Of a stretch of 64,000 nucleotides of DNA, positions 12,516 through 24,480 are shown piece after piece. The first letter of the stretch is position 1, and each line of letters begins with the position of its first letter. The position numbers were made by a program, and so were the translations under genes. Origin of the DNA: Dentipellis sp. KUC8613 (taxonomy: Eukaryota > Basidiomycota > Agaricomycetes > Russulales > Hericiaceae); the NCBI GenBank assembly GCA_002286715.1, contig NSJX01000001.1, forward strand, positions 2,781,929 through 2,845,928, written 5' to 3'. The notes beneath the pieces are model-generated. The model was not told where the DNA came from. It searched no databases and worked only from the letters and a program-made list of their open reading frames with translations.

Positions 12516-13216
12516 GGTGCGTGGATTGGTGTACCAAGAATTGAGCGATGGTATTGATGTTGACAAGAGTTATATCGCATTTTATAGTAGCAGAGAGTGC
12601 TCACTCATCTCGGAAAGGACCTCCTCTACATGAATCGGTTGAGAGCGGCGCGCGATCATGTCTGAAAGACAGTGACTTGACGGCTGCTCGTGCCTTTGGC
12701 AAGGACTCGAACTCTCAGGCTAACTCGTCCGAGGCGGAGTCAAGTGGAAACCAAAGCAGAATTATCAACCTCTGTAGCTCGGTGACTTGCGAGGTCACCG
12801 CAGTCATAGGGGCACGAAGTATCTTTTCCAGCTTACACGGAAACGCATCTTTTCTGACTACACCTGGATAGCTCCCGTTATGATTAGTTGCCGGTTGGAC
12901 CCTTGTGCCTTTTATTGCTGCTGCAAGGAGAAACGGTCCTGGGGCTTGGAGTCTCGGGTCCTCTGCACGCGATGACCCAACCATGCTGGTGAGTTGATAC
13001 CTGCCACACACCTCCCGATTCTACACCATGGCCTAGACAATTTCCCGATCAGAGGTGCAACATGCGTATCTTTTCCGCTGCGGGAGGATGGATGCCCTAG
13101 GCATGCTTATACATTGTGTTGAGCTTTTCCTCAACTTCGAAAGCACCAAATTGTCAGGCTTGTGAGCAACAGAACCGCCACTACGATAGAAGTACCAATC
13201 AAGATTCGCCTGCATC
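12516..13216. other. intergenic region
   Basis: It lies between the start of OYE paralogue 3 and tRNA-Gly copy 3. No gene, repeat or structured RNA is supported. Confidence 0.5.
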
Positions 13217-13286
13217 GCATTAATGGGGTAGTGGTAACCTGGGTCGTTGCCATCGACCCGCCGGGGGTTCGATTCCCCCTTAATGC
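13217..13286 (+). tRNA. tRNA-Gly(GCC), copy 3
   Basis: Identical 70-nt cloverleaf to the copy at 8392-8461, with anticodon GCC and a fully paired acceptor stem. It lies between OYE paralogue 3 (upstream side) and the 3' end of the first SDR gene. No intron and no encoded CCA. Confidence 0.95.
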
Positions 13287-13413
13287 ACTCAGCTTATTGA
13301 AGCTTCCTTTTTGTAGCCCTTAATGCCCATCATATTGAAGCACCCGACGTACACAACAACTTTCATGTGCGCAGCGACATCACACCCATCCTTCACAACC
13401 TCGCCCAGCACCT

Positions 13414-14926
13414 TCACAGCCTGCGGTACCACAAAAATCCTGCACCCGCGGCGACCGAGCTTGCAACAGCGAGAGTACTAGCAGAGGGCAAAACTACCCT
13501 CCCTATATCCTTCAAGAACAATAGGTTCAGCTTCACCGCCTCGATTATTCTTCACGCGAAAACGGGTCAGCAATCGCACACCCGCCGGTTATCTGACGAA
13601 GACAGACGCACCCCGTCGGACGCACGACATGCTTGTTGAGCTGGTCGTACACCCCGACACGCAGGTCCTCCTTCGGCAGCCGGTACACAGGACCGTCGTC
13701 AAGGAGCAGCAACGGGCATCCGCTGCTCGTGCGGTCGGGGTCTACCGCGGCGAAGAATATGGCGCCCGCGATACGTGGGACGGGGACGAGCGGGATGCCT
13801 GCAAGCACAGCCTTCATGAAAGCAGGCAGAATGTTTGTGTCTGTATTCACACAGTTTTAGAACGCAGATGCAGGTATAGACGACATGAAATACGCACCGG
13901 CGTAGAATGGGTGGATCGAGGCTACGCGGATGTCTTGGGCATCGAGCGTGGGGTAGAGCGAACGCATGAAGCCGAGGATAGCATGCTTCGCGGCGGTATA
14001 TTGAGGGCCGCCAGGAATTGGATTCCATGATGCTGTGGTCGAATCATACATGCGAGGAAAAGTCGACAATGAAGACAAGAGACGGACCCATGGAGCCAAT
14101 GAGGACTACGGACTTCCATTGGCCGGCGGTGCGGTTCTTCTTCAGATACCACAGACCGAGATGCACCGCTGCATCCAAATGTCAGTCCAGAGATGGGATG
14201 CAGAGGCACGCCAATACAGACTTTGTATTACAGCCTCCAGATTTATCTGCACTGTGGGCAGCTTCGGGGGGAGAAGTTTCCCATCTTCTCCAGTCGACAC
14301 ATGTCCGGTGCACACTGCGCTGAGCTCGTTAACGCCTGCATTCGGAACCTGTTATGGCCAAGGACATGAATGAGATATTGCTCCCTGTTCATTCTGCAAA
14401 ACGACGAAGCCGTACCACAACGTCCACGGTACCATACTTCGAGATCGCAAGCTCGAACATATCGACCAGATCGTCCCATTTCAGAACGTTGCACGCGACC
14501 GCGATTGCTTCTCTTCACGACCATCACCGTTTTGGCGCACCACAGCGGATCTCAGTCCACAGAAACACATAGTAAACAAGAGATTCTGCACATACCCGCC
14601 GGCCCTCCTGGCTTGCGACGCAACAGCCTCGGCACCTTTGAGGTCGAGGTCTCCGATCACAACCTTCGCACTAGAACATTATCGGCATCAGCCCCTTCGA
14701 CTCGGCATCTAGAAGTAGAAACGATGCAGCCTTACCCGTGTTTCGCAAACAGCAACACAGCTTCCTTTCCTATCCCACTAGCACCGCCTGAAAGTCCGGT
14801 CAAGTTCAGCGCTCGATCAGGGTCGCATGGCGATCTAAAGAAAATGCACGCACCCGTGAGCACCACGACCTTGCCCTTCACGCGATGTGCGTTCTCGACA
14901 AGCTGGGTGTCTGATATCGTCGCCAT
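13414..14926 (-). CDS. short-chain dehydrogenase/reductase, paralogue 1
   Basis: Start MATISDTQLVENAHRVKGKV. Splicing brings VVLTG next to GASGIGKEAVLLFAKHG, giving the classical SDR TGxxxGxG NAD(P)-binding motif. QYTAAKHAILGFMRSLYP holds the catalytic YxxxK, followed by IRVASIHPFYAG. After splicing the last intron the protein ends with the hydrophobic stretch TLAVASSVAAGAGFLWYRRL and TGA at 13414, which looks like a membrane-anchoring tail. Length and tail resemble agaricomycete SDRs annotated as 15-hydroxyprostaglandin-dehydrogenase-like. At least five introns. The paralogue at 15601-17048 has the same order. The substrate is probably a hydrophobic alcohol or ketone (inference). Confidence 0.87.
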
Positions 14927-15600
14927 CGTCTGAAGCCGACCACCTACGTGTTGCTGCGCCCTGGTCCAAGCCGAACCGTAGTCCCGCTAGTGTAATACGG
15001 TAATGTGACTTCGGAAGATGGGCCCTTATGATTACGCTGGCCAGGGTATTTCAGGTAGCAGCTGGTGGAGAATTCGAAGAAGTTATAAACCGTTCCTCTC
15101 CTACAGTACTTATAGTACCAACTGATTGATCACTGGGTAGCCGAATTGTGGACATGTGCGGACCAGTACTGTTCCTTTTACCGGCTTCGACTCGTGCTGA
15201 CCGTGTGTACGCCGAGCATTGGTGCGGTGGCAGCTGATGCACTAGAGCTGCCGATGGACACGATAAGACTCAAGTGTGCGGGGAACCCGTCAGAGGAATG
15301 AATGATGATGAGAGCAAAGGGCCCGGTCTAGTGTGAATTGCGTAGTGTACGGTCCAAACACGTGTTTTCGGACAAACCAGAGTCCGGATGTTGCGATTTG
15401 CCAGCGCCTGAGTGTCAACTGTACCACCTAAATGTCTGTTCAAGCACCATGTCTTCCTAACGTACAGCAAAACTCATATATGAAGTCCGGGCATAATAAA
15501 GGTGCGTAGTTACAGAACGGTGATAGGAGCACCCGCTGTCACGGTAATGAGCTGGCCGGAAGCCGAACTCCGCAGGTTGCGAAATGCGCACCTCCTGCCG
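14927..15600. other. intergenic region between the two SDR genes
   Basis: This holds the promoter of SDR paralogue 1. Small open frames on both strands lack support. Nothing else seen. Confidence 0.5.
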
Positions 15601-17048
15601 TTACGCTTTCTGGAAGACAAAGAACGCCCCGCCCGCGAGGACGGTCGTGAAAAGCGCACCGTGACCAAAGATGCCCCAGAGGTCTTTGAGCGTCGCAGTC
15701 GTTCGGGTGACAGTTTCGGCGAACCTGTCATTCGAATCGAAGTCAGCAATTCTCCACGGGGCAGATGCAGCGAGGCGGGTGGACGCACGACTTCAGGCGT
15801 TCGGTGCGTTTGTCGAGTAGCTCGTACACGCCCGCCCGCAGCTGCTCGCGCTCGAGGCGGAAGACGGGTCCGTCGTCGGGTAGGAGCCACGGCAGACCGT
15901 TCGTTGCTGGGTCGGGGTCGACGCCTGCGCAGAGGATGGCGGCAGCGATTCGGGGCACGGGGGTCAGCGGGACGCCTGCTAATATGACCTTGATAGGGAG
16001 AGGTAGGATGCCCGTGTCTAAATATCCTGATGAGACACCCCAGCGAAAGAAGAGGAAATAAAGGCACGCGTACCTGCGAACCAGGGGTGAATGACGGAGA
16101 TACGGATGTTCTCTGCGTCGACGATGGGATACAGCGAGCGCATCAGCCCTAAGATGCCATGCTTTGACGCGCTGTACTGAGGACCCTTGGGGATCGCTTG
16201 CCACGATGCTGTAGAGGGCATAAACGATCGAACAAAATACGGGTTCAGGGAAAAAACGCGCCCATCGAGCCGATGAGGACGATCGACTTCCATGCATCCT
16301 TGGTCCGGTTGCGCTTGAAGTAATACAGCGCAAGGTGCACAGCTAGCAAGATGGGCGCATCAGCGGTGAGGTTAGGAAGGAGTCGCTAAGCCGCGCGCAC
16401 TGTAGAACACCGCGGTGAGGTTGATGTCCAACGTCAACAGACTCGGTTTGACTGGCCGTCCATCCTCGCCCAATTTGACGTTTCCGTCGCACACTTGGCC
16501 TGCCTCACTGATTCCCGCGCAAGGAATCTGTGAGCAGCAGTTGTGAGGGTGGTCTCGCGGAAACATTGAGTCGCAGTACGCACCACAATATCGACAGCAC
16601 CATACTGCGCAATTGCAAGGTCGAACAAATTCACTTGGTCCTCCCACTTGAGAACGTCACAGCCGATGGAGGTAGCGACCCTGGACGAGACTCGAATGAG
16701 CTCAGTGGGAATTCCGAATAAATACCACCACATACCCTCGTTCGTCTGATATCCTCTCGACCACAGCCTGCGCTCCTTTCACGTCGCGATCCCCGATGAC
16801 GACCTTCGCGCTGCAATGACGGTTTCATGCCACACCTCGGTTGACACTTCAACAATTCCACGCACCCATGCTTCGCGAAAAGTATCGCCGCTTCCTTCCC
16901 GATCCCATTGGCACCACCTGTGAAGAACGTGGTCGAATGAGCACATAGGACGCGCTCGTGTGACGGCGGACGTACCCGTCAAGACGATAACCTTCCCTCG
17001 TGCCCTATCCGCATGCGCAAACAGCTGGTCGTCCAAGATAGTGGTCAT
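15601..17048 (-). CDS. short-chain dehydrogenase/reductase, paralogue 2
   Basis: Start MTTILDDQLFAHADRARGKV. The NAD(P)-binding glycine motif is assembled across an intron (VLTG + GANGIGKEAAILFAKHG). PQYSASKHGILGLMRSLYP carries the YxxxK catalytic pair. The spliced last exon reads KDLWGIFGHGALFTTVLAGG then FFVFQKA before TAA at 15601, again a hydrophobic C-terminal tail. Tandem, same-strand paralogue of the gene at 13414-14926. The shared tail suggests both are anchored to a membrane such as ER or lipid droplet (inference). No disruption seen. Confidence 0.87.
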
Positions 17049-17963
17049 GGCAAGATGACGGAGCGGTACTCGCGAGCGTGCTTATATGGTCAGGGTCTAG
17101 CTCGAAAAAGGGGAACACGTTGTCCGTAGAAGCGAGAAGCGCTGCGGATTCACGCGTTGGCGACCGTACGCGTCACCTCAGGGAGCACTGACAGGAACGT
17201 CTGTAATTCACGAGCTGGAGTAGATCGGCAACCCCAAGGAGCGGGGTGGTATGATCGCAGTTTATGAGGAGAAGATCTCGGGACAAGGTCAGCAGGACGA
17301 TCAATCGCGTTTGGAAAGCTGCGCCGGTGGACCGTGGTCGTGTGAGTGGGTATGGCAGATGAAATAGATGGCGAGTTATCAAAGGACGAAAAAAACTAGA
17401 ACAGCATGATGATGATCTTGGTAGATTCAACGACATCTGAAATCATGACAGGCTTCCATTGGAGGTGTCCACGAGGCGAAATTCTGGGCGTCAATTGGTT
17501 CCCCGACTCGACTTCCCTACCAGTCTGGTCTCCAGCGCTCACAGCATCGTACTCGAGATTCTATACGCCCAAAAATCCATCGACTCTTGTTCTTGAACAT
17601 TTTGGCTCACTCGCCAGAGAAAGGGCAAATTGAAGAATAAAACTATACATTTTTTAGCCTCCACCGGCAGCTCGACTACAAACAGTCCGGCGAAACTCTC
17701 GGATCCGCTGCATAGATTCTGAACTGCAGGTACGGGTGCTAATTCAGCTGCTTAGGATTGGATACACGTACGGCTCTAGCGGTGGTCTCCCTCGACATGT
17801 AAAGTGACGGGAGGCTGATTGTCACACGTAAGGGCGCGTAAGTCACCAATATATGTTGAGTGGCGTTTGTTCTTTGTTCTCTTTGACACCTCTCGGGTAT
17901 AAGACTGCTCGGCGCTCGTCAGGCTCTCCTTGTATCATTCCACCAAGTCCCTAACGAACACCT
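17049..17963. other. divergent intergenic region, SDR2 and dynamin 1
   Basis: A bidirectional promoter region between SDR paralogue 2 (-) and dynamin-like GTPase 1 (+). Open frames at 17173-17633 on both strands are not supported by domains or splice sites. A T-rich stretch (about 17648-17656) and a GGGTATAAGA TATA-like element near 17895 precede the dynamin ATG at 17964. Confidence 0.5.
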
Positions 17964-20900
17964 ATGAAATCCGAGTCCGTCGCCGGCGACAACAGCAAGA
18001 GCAACATGAGGAAACCATCGCAGCTCGCGAAGTATGCGGAGACGAGGAAGGAGCTGCTTCAGCTTGTTCACAAACTAAGGGCCATGGGGTACGCGTTTCT
18101 TGGCTGACGACGCGACGTCCTTGCTCATCTTTTGTAGGGCACAGGCGGTGATTGACGTGCCACGCGTAGTAGTCATCGGAAACCAGTCTGCAGGTGCGCA
18201 TTTCGGGAATGTAAGACCTCGCCACAGCCAATTAATCCGTGTATCGCCTGGTTACTAGGGAAGAGTAGCGTGGTGGAGTCTATCTCTGGGGTGAGTGGTG
18301 GCCGTTAGCTGGATGCTGTGAGACTTACCGATTCGCCGTGCAGCTCAGCGTGCCGCGTGACAGCGGCACTTGTACAAGATGTCCTATGGAGTGTCGGATG
18401 TCCTCAGCAGACGAATGGAGCTGCCAGATATCTATCCGGTGGGAGTATGAAGCTGACAATTTGAAGAAGGTGCGTAGCCACTGCTCTAACACGCCGGATC
18501 CCCTCTGAACCTTTAATATCCGAACAGAAAGACGTGTCGGAGGTGCCCTTTGGCGACCTAATTGCAGACCCCAGAGAGGTTGAGCTGCAACTACGCCGCG
18601 CCCAAGCCGCGGTCCTCAATCCGCACGTCAGGACGCACGACTTCCTGACCATGTCCGCTCACCAAATCAAAGCCGGCGTGAAGTCCAACGTCAAACCGCT
18701 GCTGTTCTCCCGCAACGTGGTCTGCGTCGACCTGCAAGGCCCAGACCTTGTCGACCTTTCTTTCATTGATTTGCCTGGTTCGCGCCACTCGCCACTTCGC
18801 GCAAGACACCCGTTTTGATTGATAATTGTTTCTATCTCAACAGGTCTTATTCAAGTGGCGGATGATCCTATGCTCCTGCAGCTTGTGGAGAAGCTGGTCG
18901 TTGACCATATCGCGGGCAATTCGCTTATCTTAGTAGTAGTCCCTATGTCAGGTACGTCTCCGTTTGGCATTTCGACAGGCTGGCTTACAATACTGCTGTT
19001 TCAAGATGACCTCGACAACCAGCGCGCTTTGACGCTTTCTCGCAATGCTGACCCGGAAGGCAAGAGGACTATCGGTAACACTCCGCGCACCTCAAAGTTT
19101 CTTCCAGTTCGCTAACCTATTCATTCTCCAAGGTGTAATCACCAAGCCGGACGTGGTCGGCAAAGGCTCGAAGTCTCGCGACCTCTACTTGAGCGTTATC
19201 GAAGGCCACTCTAGGACGCTTCTGCATGGATACTTCTGCACACGTCAACCGGACGACGACGACAGAGAGGGAGGTCTCACCCATGCCGAAGCGCGTGAGA
19301 TCGAGGCCCACTACTTTGCGACCGAGAGGCCCTGGTGCGACTCGCAGCACAAGCACCGTTTTGGTATCAAGAACCTTGTGGCGACCTTGAGTCCTCTCCT
19401 TGAGAAGATCATCCGCATAAGGTGCGTGCCCATGGTAGATACGAAAACAGGTAGTCGCGGTTCTGATCTAAGTGCTTGCGCTATTTCAGTCTTCCGACAC
19501 TTCGCGAAGAAACAGCGAAGCAGCTGGAGCAGTGTAGAGCAGAACTCAAGGCTCTTCCAGAAGTTGTAACGACCGAGCCAACGACCCACATGCTAGGGTA
19601 TGGCTAGACTCTTCTCCGAATGCCCTGTATTTACTTACTGCTCTCGTAGTCTCATCACCTCATTCTGCAACGACACGAGTGAACGCATCAAGGGGAGCGA
19701 AGGCTGTGAAGAGCTCATACAGAAGAACCGAGTCACGTATGGCCTGTTCAAGAAGTACATCCATGCCACCGCCCCCAGGTTCAAAGCGGAGGTCCGCCCA
19801 CAGGGTTCGTCTAAGCCCAGGGTCAACGGCACTGCATCTCAGCCCGCCCATGGTGATGAATCTGAATCTGAAGACGAAGACGAAGACGAAGACGAAGACG
19901 AGGAAGACGGCGAATCGGCACAAGAGTCGGAGGCTGAAAGCGACGACACATCGGACGACGAGGACTCCGGCGATGTCCCTACAGACAAATTTGTCTACCT
20001 AGACGACATGCGCATCCGGATCGAGAGGTAAGATGTCATGTCACGAGCGCTTGAGTATCTGTTCTGATGACTCTGACAGGTCCATCACGCGAGAACTACC
20101 CAATAATGTGCCGTTCGCCGTCAAGTCAAGCCTCGTTCGTGAATTCCAAGGACAATGGGCGCATGCGGCGGATATGTGTCTCGATCGTGTGCTGCGGGAC
20201 GTCAATAGTGCGTTGCTCCAGTGCGTCGATCACACTCTGGGCCGATGGGACAGCCTACGGACGCATGCTCGGTAAGTACCGTTATATTCATTCGACCAAT
20301 TAATTAGTAGCTGAACCCGCGGTCACTGCTAGATATTGCGTAGAGCAGCTAATCAAGAAGCGTTACGATTGCTGCGTTCCTTTCATCCAAGCCGCCTTGG
20401 AGATCGAGCGTATGCCATACACGCAAAACCTGCACTATCTGCAATCATGTCAGGAGAAATGGCTCGGGAGATACAAGGACGCTAGGGCGGGAAGGTCTGC
20501 AGTGCCGCCAGCCCAAACCCAGCAACAAGACCCTCATGCTGCTTTCATGCCAACAAGGCCTACGGTCGCGAAAAAGGAGTTTTCCTTCGTGCCAATCCAG
20601 CCTCAGGTTGATCCTATCGCGAAGGCGTTGGCATCTCTGGCCGAAGCCGGGTACACCGGGCTGAGCGCGGATGACCTTGGCCGACTCAATAAGGCTGACG
20701 AGTATGAGACCGAGATGCAAGTCATGGCGGAAGTGCGGAGCTATTTCCAGGTTTCGTACAAGGTGATTATCTTCGAGAATCTGCATAGTACTGTGTCTGG
20801 GAGCTCATGACTATTGACCCTCATAGCGTATTATCGACTCCATTCCTATGTTGATCGATCTCAAATTCGTAAGAGGGTACGTCTTCTCTGTGAATCGTCT

Positions 20901-21131
20901 ACGTCTATTATCTTTTGGTGCTGAATTTGCCACTGCGGTAGCATCATGCAGGACATGCACGACCATCTCATCCGCGAGATGGGCCTCGCCGGGGACGGCG
21001 CTACCGAGAGATGCGCACGATACCTCGCCGAAGACCCTGACGTGGTTGCCCGCCGAGACGAGGCTTTGGCACGCCGCGCGACGCTGGAGAGCGTGCAGAA
21101 GGAGCTGAACAACTTCGAGAATTCATTCTGA
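17964..21131 (+). CDS. dynamin-like large GTPase, paralogue 1
   Basis: More than ten exons. The GTPase domain has VVVIGNQSAGKSS (P-loop, split by introns), LSVPRDSGTCTRCPMECR (switch I region), DLSFIDLPG (DxxG) and VITKPDVVGKG (TKPD). The middle region and C-terminal stalk/GED end with SVQKELNNFENSF and TGA at 21131. The order and the T-R-C-P motif fit Mx-type dynamins of Agaricomycetes. An unusually acidic insertion (Asp/Glu/Ser repeats, about 19855-19970) lies in the middle domain; paralogues 2 and 3 have shorter acidic segments there. It likely self-assembles and hydrolyses GTP on membranes. There is no transmembrane or PH domain, so membrane target and role are unknown. Closest relative in the window is paralogue 3. 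Confidence 0.93.
19860..19950 (+). repeat. GAAGAC-type acidic codon repeat within dynamin 1
   Basis: A run of Glu-Asp codons (GAAGAC units) encodes a poly-ED stretch inside the dynamin middle domain. Codon-level repetition suggests slippage-driven length variation. It is in frame and does not break the gene. Confidence 0.7.
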
Positions 21132-21751
21132 TTAGCGCTCTCGCAACACCCGCACCCCCCGCTGCGAGCATGACATGTCTCGTCTGACTTGATTCAACAG
21201 ACGAACGACAATTATTTCAATAACGTACCTACTGACACGACATCGATGAGATTGGCTATATCTTAGAAGGATGTAATGATATTGACGCCTGACGCTGAAA
21301 TTTACGGAATGTGGTCCATTATGATTCAACGCGATGCTTGATATCTTTCCAGAAGGTGAGAGGCCATGAAGATATCTCACCTACCAAATTGCCGTCGACA
21401 TAGAGGACGACGTGATGATTCGTCGGCACCATGTTGTGGATGGCAGTCGCACCTTACGTGTCCGCAGCGAGGGCTCACGCGAGATATTCACTGGCGATAT
21501 CAAGGGTATCGATTGCGCTGGAAACTCTACATAGATTCTACATCTATCAGTATTCAACTGGGAGGCGAAGTAGATGAAGACATCACTCACTGACTCAAAT
21601 AAAACCAACCAAGATATCCCCATATATATATACACCCGGAAACTGAAGCTTGAGGCCCAGAGCCCTTACCACAGAATATTATATATACACCACAATATAC
21701 GCCTACAATGACTTCCGTCTATCTCCTAAGTAGTATGACCATCCAGAATAC
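21132..21751. other. convergent 3' intergenic region
   Basis: It lies between the 3' ends of dynamin 1 (+) and ALDH paralogue 1 (-). It contains AT-rich TATATATA stretches near 21624-21700, likely UTR or terminator. No gene supported. Confidence 0.5.
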
Positions 21752-23759
21752 CTAGTGAGCAGAGCCATTCGAGGTCTCCGGATCCGCGGGGATCTCCATG
21801 TTCATCCACGAACTTGCTAGTAGATTGACATTCTCGGGCGTGAATGGCGGGTACCGAGGTGCGAAGAACTTTTCCTCCCTATTCGCATGCAAGAAATGAG
21901 TCGTCGCGTGAGTCACGGGAAAATGATTACACGTACTCGAAGGGTATATCCACGGAGCTGCGGAAATGCGAGAACGTCTCGAAGGTATGTTTCATAATTT
22001 GATAACCATCTTCGAGGATGGTTCAGATAATAGCAGGTACGGTGAGGAAAGTGTACTCACAGCCAGACTCGCCCATTCCCACGAGCGGGATCTCATTGAC
22101 TGCAGCCGTATTCATTTAACACCTTCATAGGCACATGTGAGGAGAGAGCGCACCTGCGAGCTGCTGCACAGTGTCGTTAAAGATCAGGTTTCCACTTCGG
22201 GTCCTGTCAATTACTGCAAAATATTCAGCTCTGAAGATAAGACATGATCTCGACGACTTACATGCTTGCTTCACTGCAGGATCCTGAGTGAAGGCGTAGA
22301 GCACTAGCGGATGTGGACTGCGGAGACCTTCAGAGTCGGAATGCGCGTATCCGTTATACAAGACATACCGGGAGTTTACGAATTTGATAGCAGCGTCAAG
22401 GCCGTCAACGGGGACTATAGGTAAGAATGGTCCGAAGATTTCTCTGAGAATAGAGTCAGTAAATTCAGACCCTTCTGAACGGCGAACATACCCCTCGAGT
22501 AAAGAGTCTCCGTCCTCAACATCTTTGATTACGGTGGGCTCGATCCCGAGCGTCGCGGCGTCCAACTTGCCACCAACAGCAATGGTTCCTTTCGTCCGCG
22601 CCAGTAGATCTTGCAGACGGTCGAAATGTCGCTGATTGATAATGCGGCCGTACGAATCTGAGCCGATGGAACCATTTGGGAAGAACTCGTCGTAAGCTTC
22701 TCTGAATGCTTCCACGAGAGCATCCTGTGCTCCTCGGGGAACTAGAAGGTAATCGGGCGACACGCAGACCTTAATTCAGTTTCTGGTTGAGCATCTACAC
22801 TGGTCCAAATAAAGAGAGGATATGTACCTGACCCGCGTTCGTACACCTCCCTTGCAAAATCCGCTTCGCCACAATCTTGAGGTCGGTGCGTTCATCAATG
22901 AAGACGGGGTTCTTTCCTCCCAGTTCGAGCGTGACAGGTATCAGATGCTTCGCAGCAGCAGTCGCGATGATTCTCGCGACGGCACTGTTTCCGATGTAGA
23001 AGACTAGCGTCACGTCAGCTTCGGCTTCCTGCTATGATGAATAGGAACATACTGTGAGCCCACTTCAGCTCAAGCAAGCGGGTCGTTTCTTCTACCCCAC
23101 CATTCACGACGCGATATGCGGACTGATCTAAGTACTTTGGAAGGAGCTCACTCAAGAGCTGCGCATAGTTGGCGCTGATTTCCGACGGCTTGATCACAGC
23201 GGGGCATCCTGCAGCGATTGCGCCAATCAGTGCCTGCAGCGACAGGATCATAGGCGCATTCCACGGCCTGTGTCGACCGTAGCACTCTCAGCCCTGCGTG
23301 ACTCTCTATCCAAGAAGCTTTGCAACACGCACGAAATCAAGAGCACGACGCCCTTCGGCGTCTTGTATCGCACCGCGCCCCACCCCTTCTGCCACTCCTC
23401 CTGCACCTCGACCTTCTCCGGCTTCGCCCACTCCTCAAGCTGCTCCGCGCTCTTCAGGCTGCGCTCGACGATCGGTCCAATCTCCGCAAGCATGAGCTCC
23501 ATGACAGGTTTGCCAAGGTCGGCGTGAATGGCCGCCCCGAACGCATCACGGTTCTCTTTCGCCATGCGTGCGAGCTGGTAGAGCTGATGACGCCGCCATG
23601 CCAGAGGACGTGCGATTCCACTCTCGAAGGTCTGCTGCAGCGCATCATAGATCTTCCCATTGAAGTCGGGCGTTAGTGCGGGGCCGGTCGGTATGGCGAG
23701 GATAAGGTGGGACGTACCGCTGGAAGCTCGCTGATCGGGGTATGTTTGAAGTGAGACAT
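21752..23759 (-). CDS. ALDH3-type aldehyde dehydrogenase, paralogue 1
   Basis: Start MSHFKHTPISELPA. Conserved blocks appear in order: IGPIVERSLKSAEQLEEWAK, KGVVLLIS + PWNAPM (coenzyme pocket), [14 protein letters not shown] (general-base Glu), TNAGQ + VCVSPDYLLVP (catalytic Cys), [51 protein letters not shown]. The end ETSNGSAH precedes TAG at 21752. About 10 introns, several splitting motifs. Spliced length is about 500-540 residues, as in fungal class-3 ALDH. It oxidises aliphatic or aromatic aldehydes to acids with NAD(P)+. There is no clear C-terminal membrane helix. Confidence 0.92.
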
Positions 23760-24480
23760 GGTTTGAAGGGGAAGAGAGAAGTTCAAGGACAGCGTTTAGT
23801 GCTAGGATATATCAGTGATGCCGAGGTGACCGTGTGCCCAGTGTTATAACATCGGCCGTGCGCTACTTACTCTATTCCCGAAACCCCTCAAAGGCTCCCA
23901 TCACGACCCTCCGCAGGAATAGTCAGCCCACCTCAGCCCACCGATGGCCCATTGTGCGGGTCAAGGGGTGGGACTCCACGTTATAAAGAAAAGCGACGGC
24001 TGAATTGAACAAGAGTCGTGGAGATTGAGGTGGATAAGGAGTGATTGCGCTCGTTTGAGCGCAACAGATGCCAATGATGGGGGTGAAGTTTTGGAACAGG
24101 CTTGTACATTAGCTCTCCTTCTTGGTACGTGTTGTTCAGATTGCTTAGTTTGCGCGGACCGGAGACAGCTAAATATGAGGCTGCGCAAGTTTCCCCGGGT
24201 ATAAGTAAGCTGTAGCTGCAGGTCGAGTCGCGCGGGGAACTCCGTTGAACAAGAACGGGTCCGTAGTGTTCGGCAGATGTCCAGATGAAGGCAAAGCATG
24301 GTGCTCTGGCAGCAACTCTTCGCATAGCAGTGCCCACATGAGGCATCAATAAGACGGAATCCCCATAGCCTGGTATACATAATTGAATAAACTATACATC
24401 GGTACCCGCCGTCTCTTCAACGTATCCTTCACAATTTAGTAGGCCCCCGCCAACATCCACAACCACAAATTGATTTCTGT
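23760..24480. other. intergenic region between the two ALDH genes
   Basis: It contains the promoter of ALDH paralogue 1 and the 3' flank of paralogue 2. The open frame at 23961-24380 (-) has no recognisable features. No gene supported. Confidence 0.5.
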
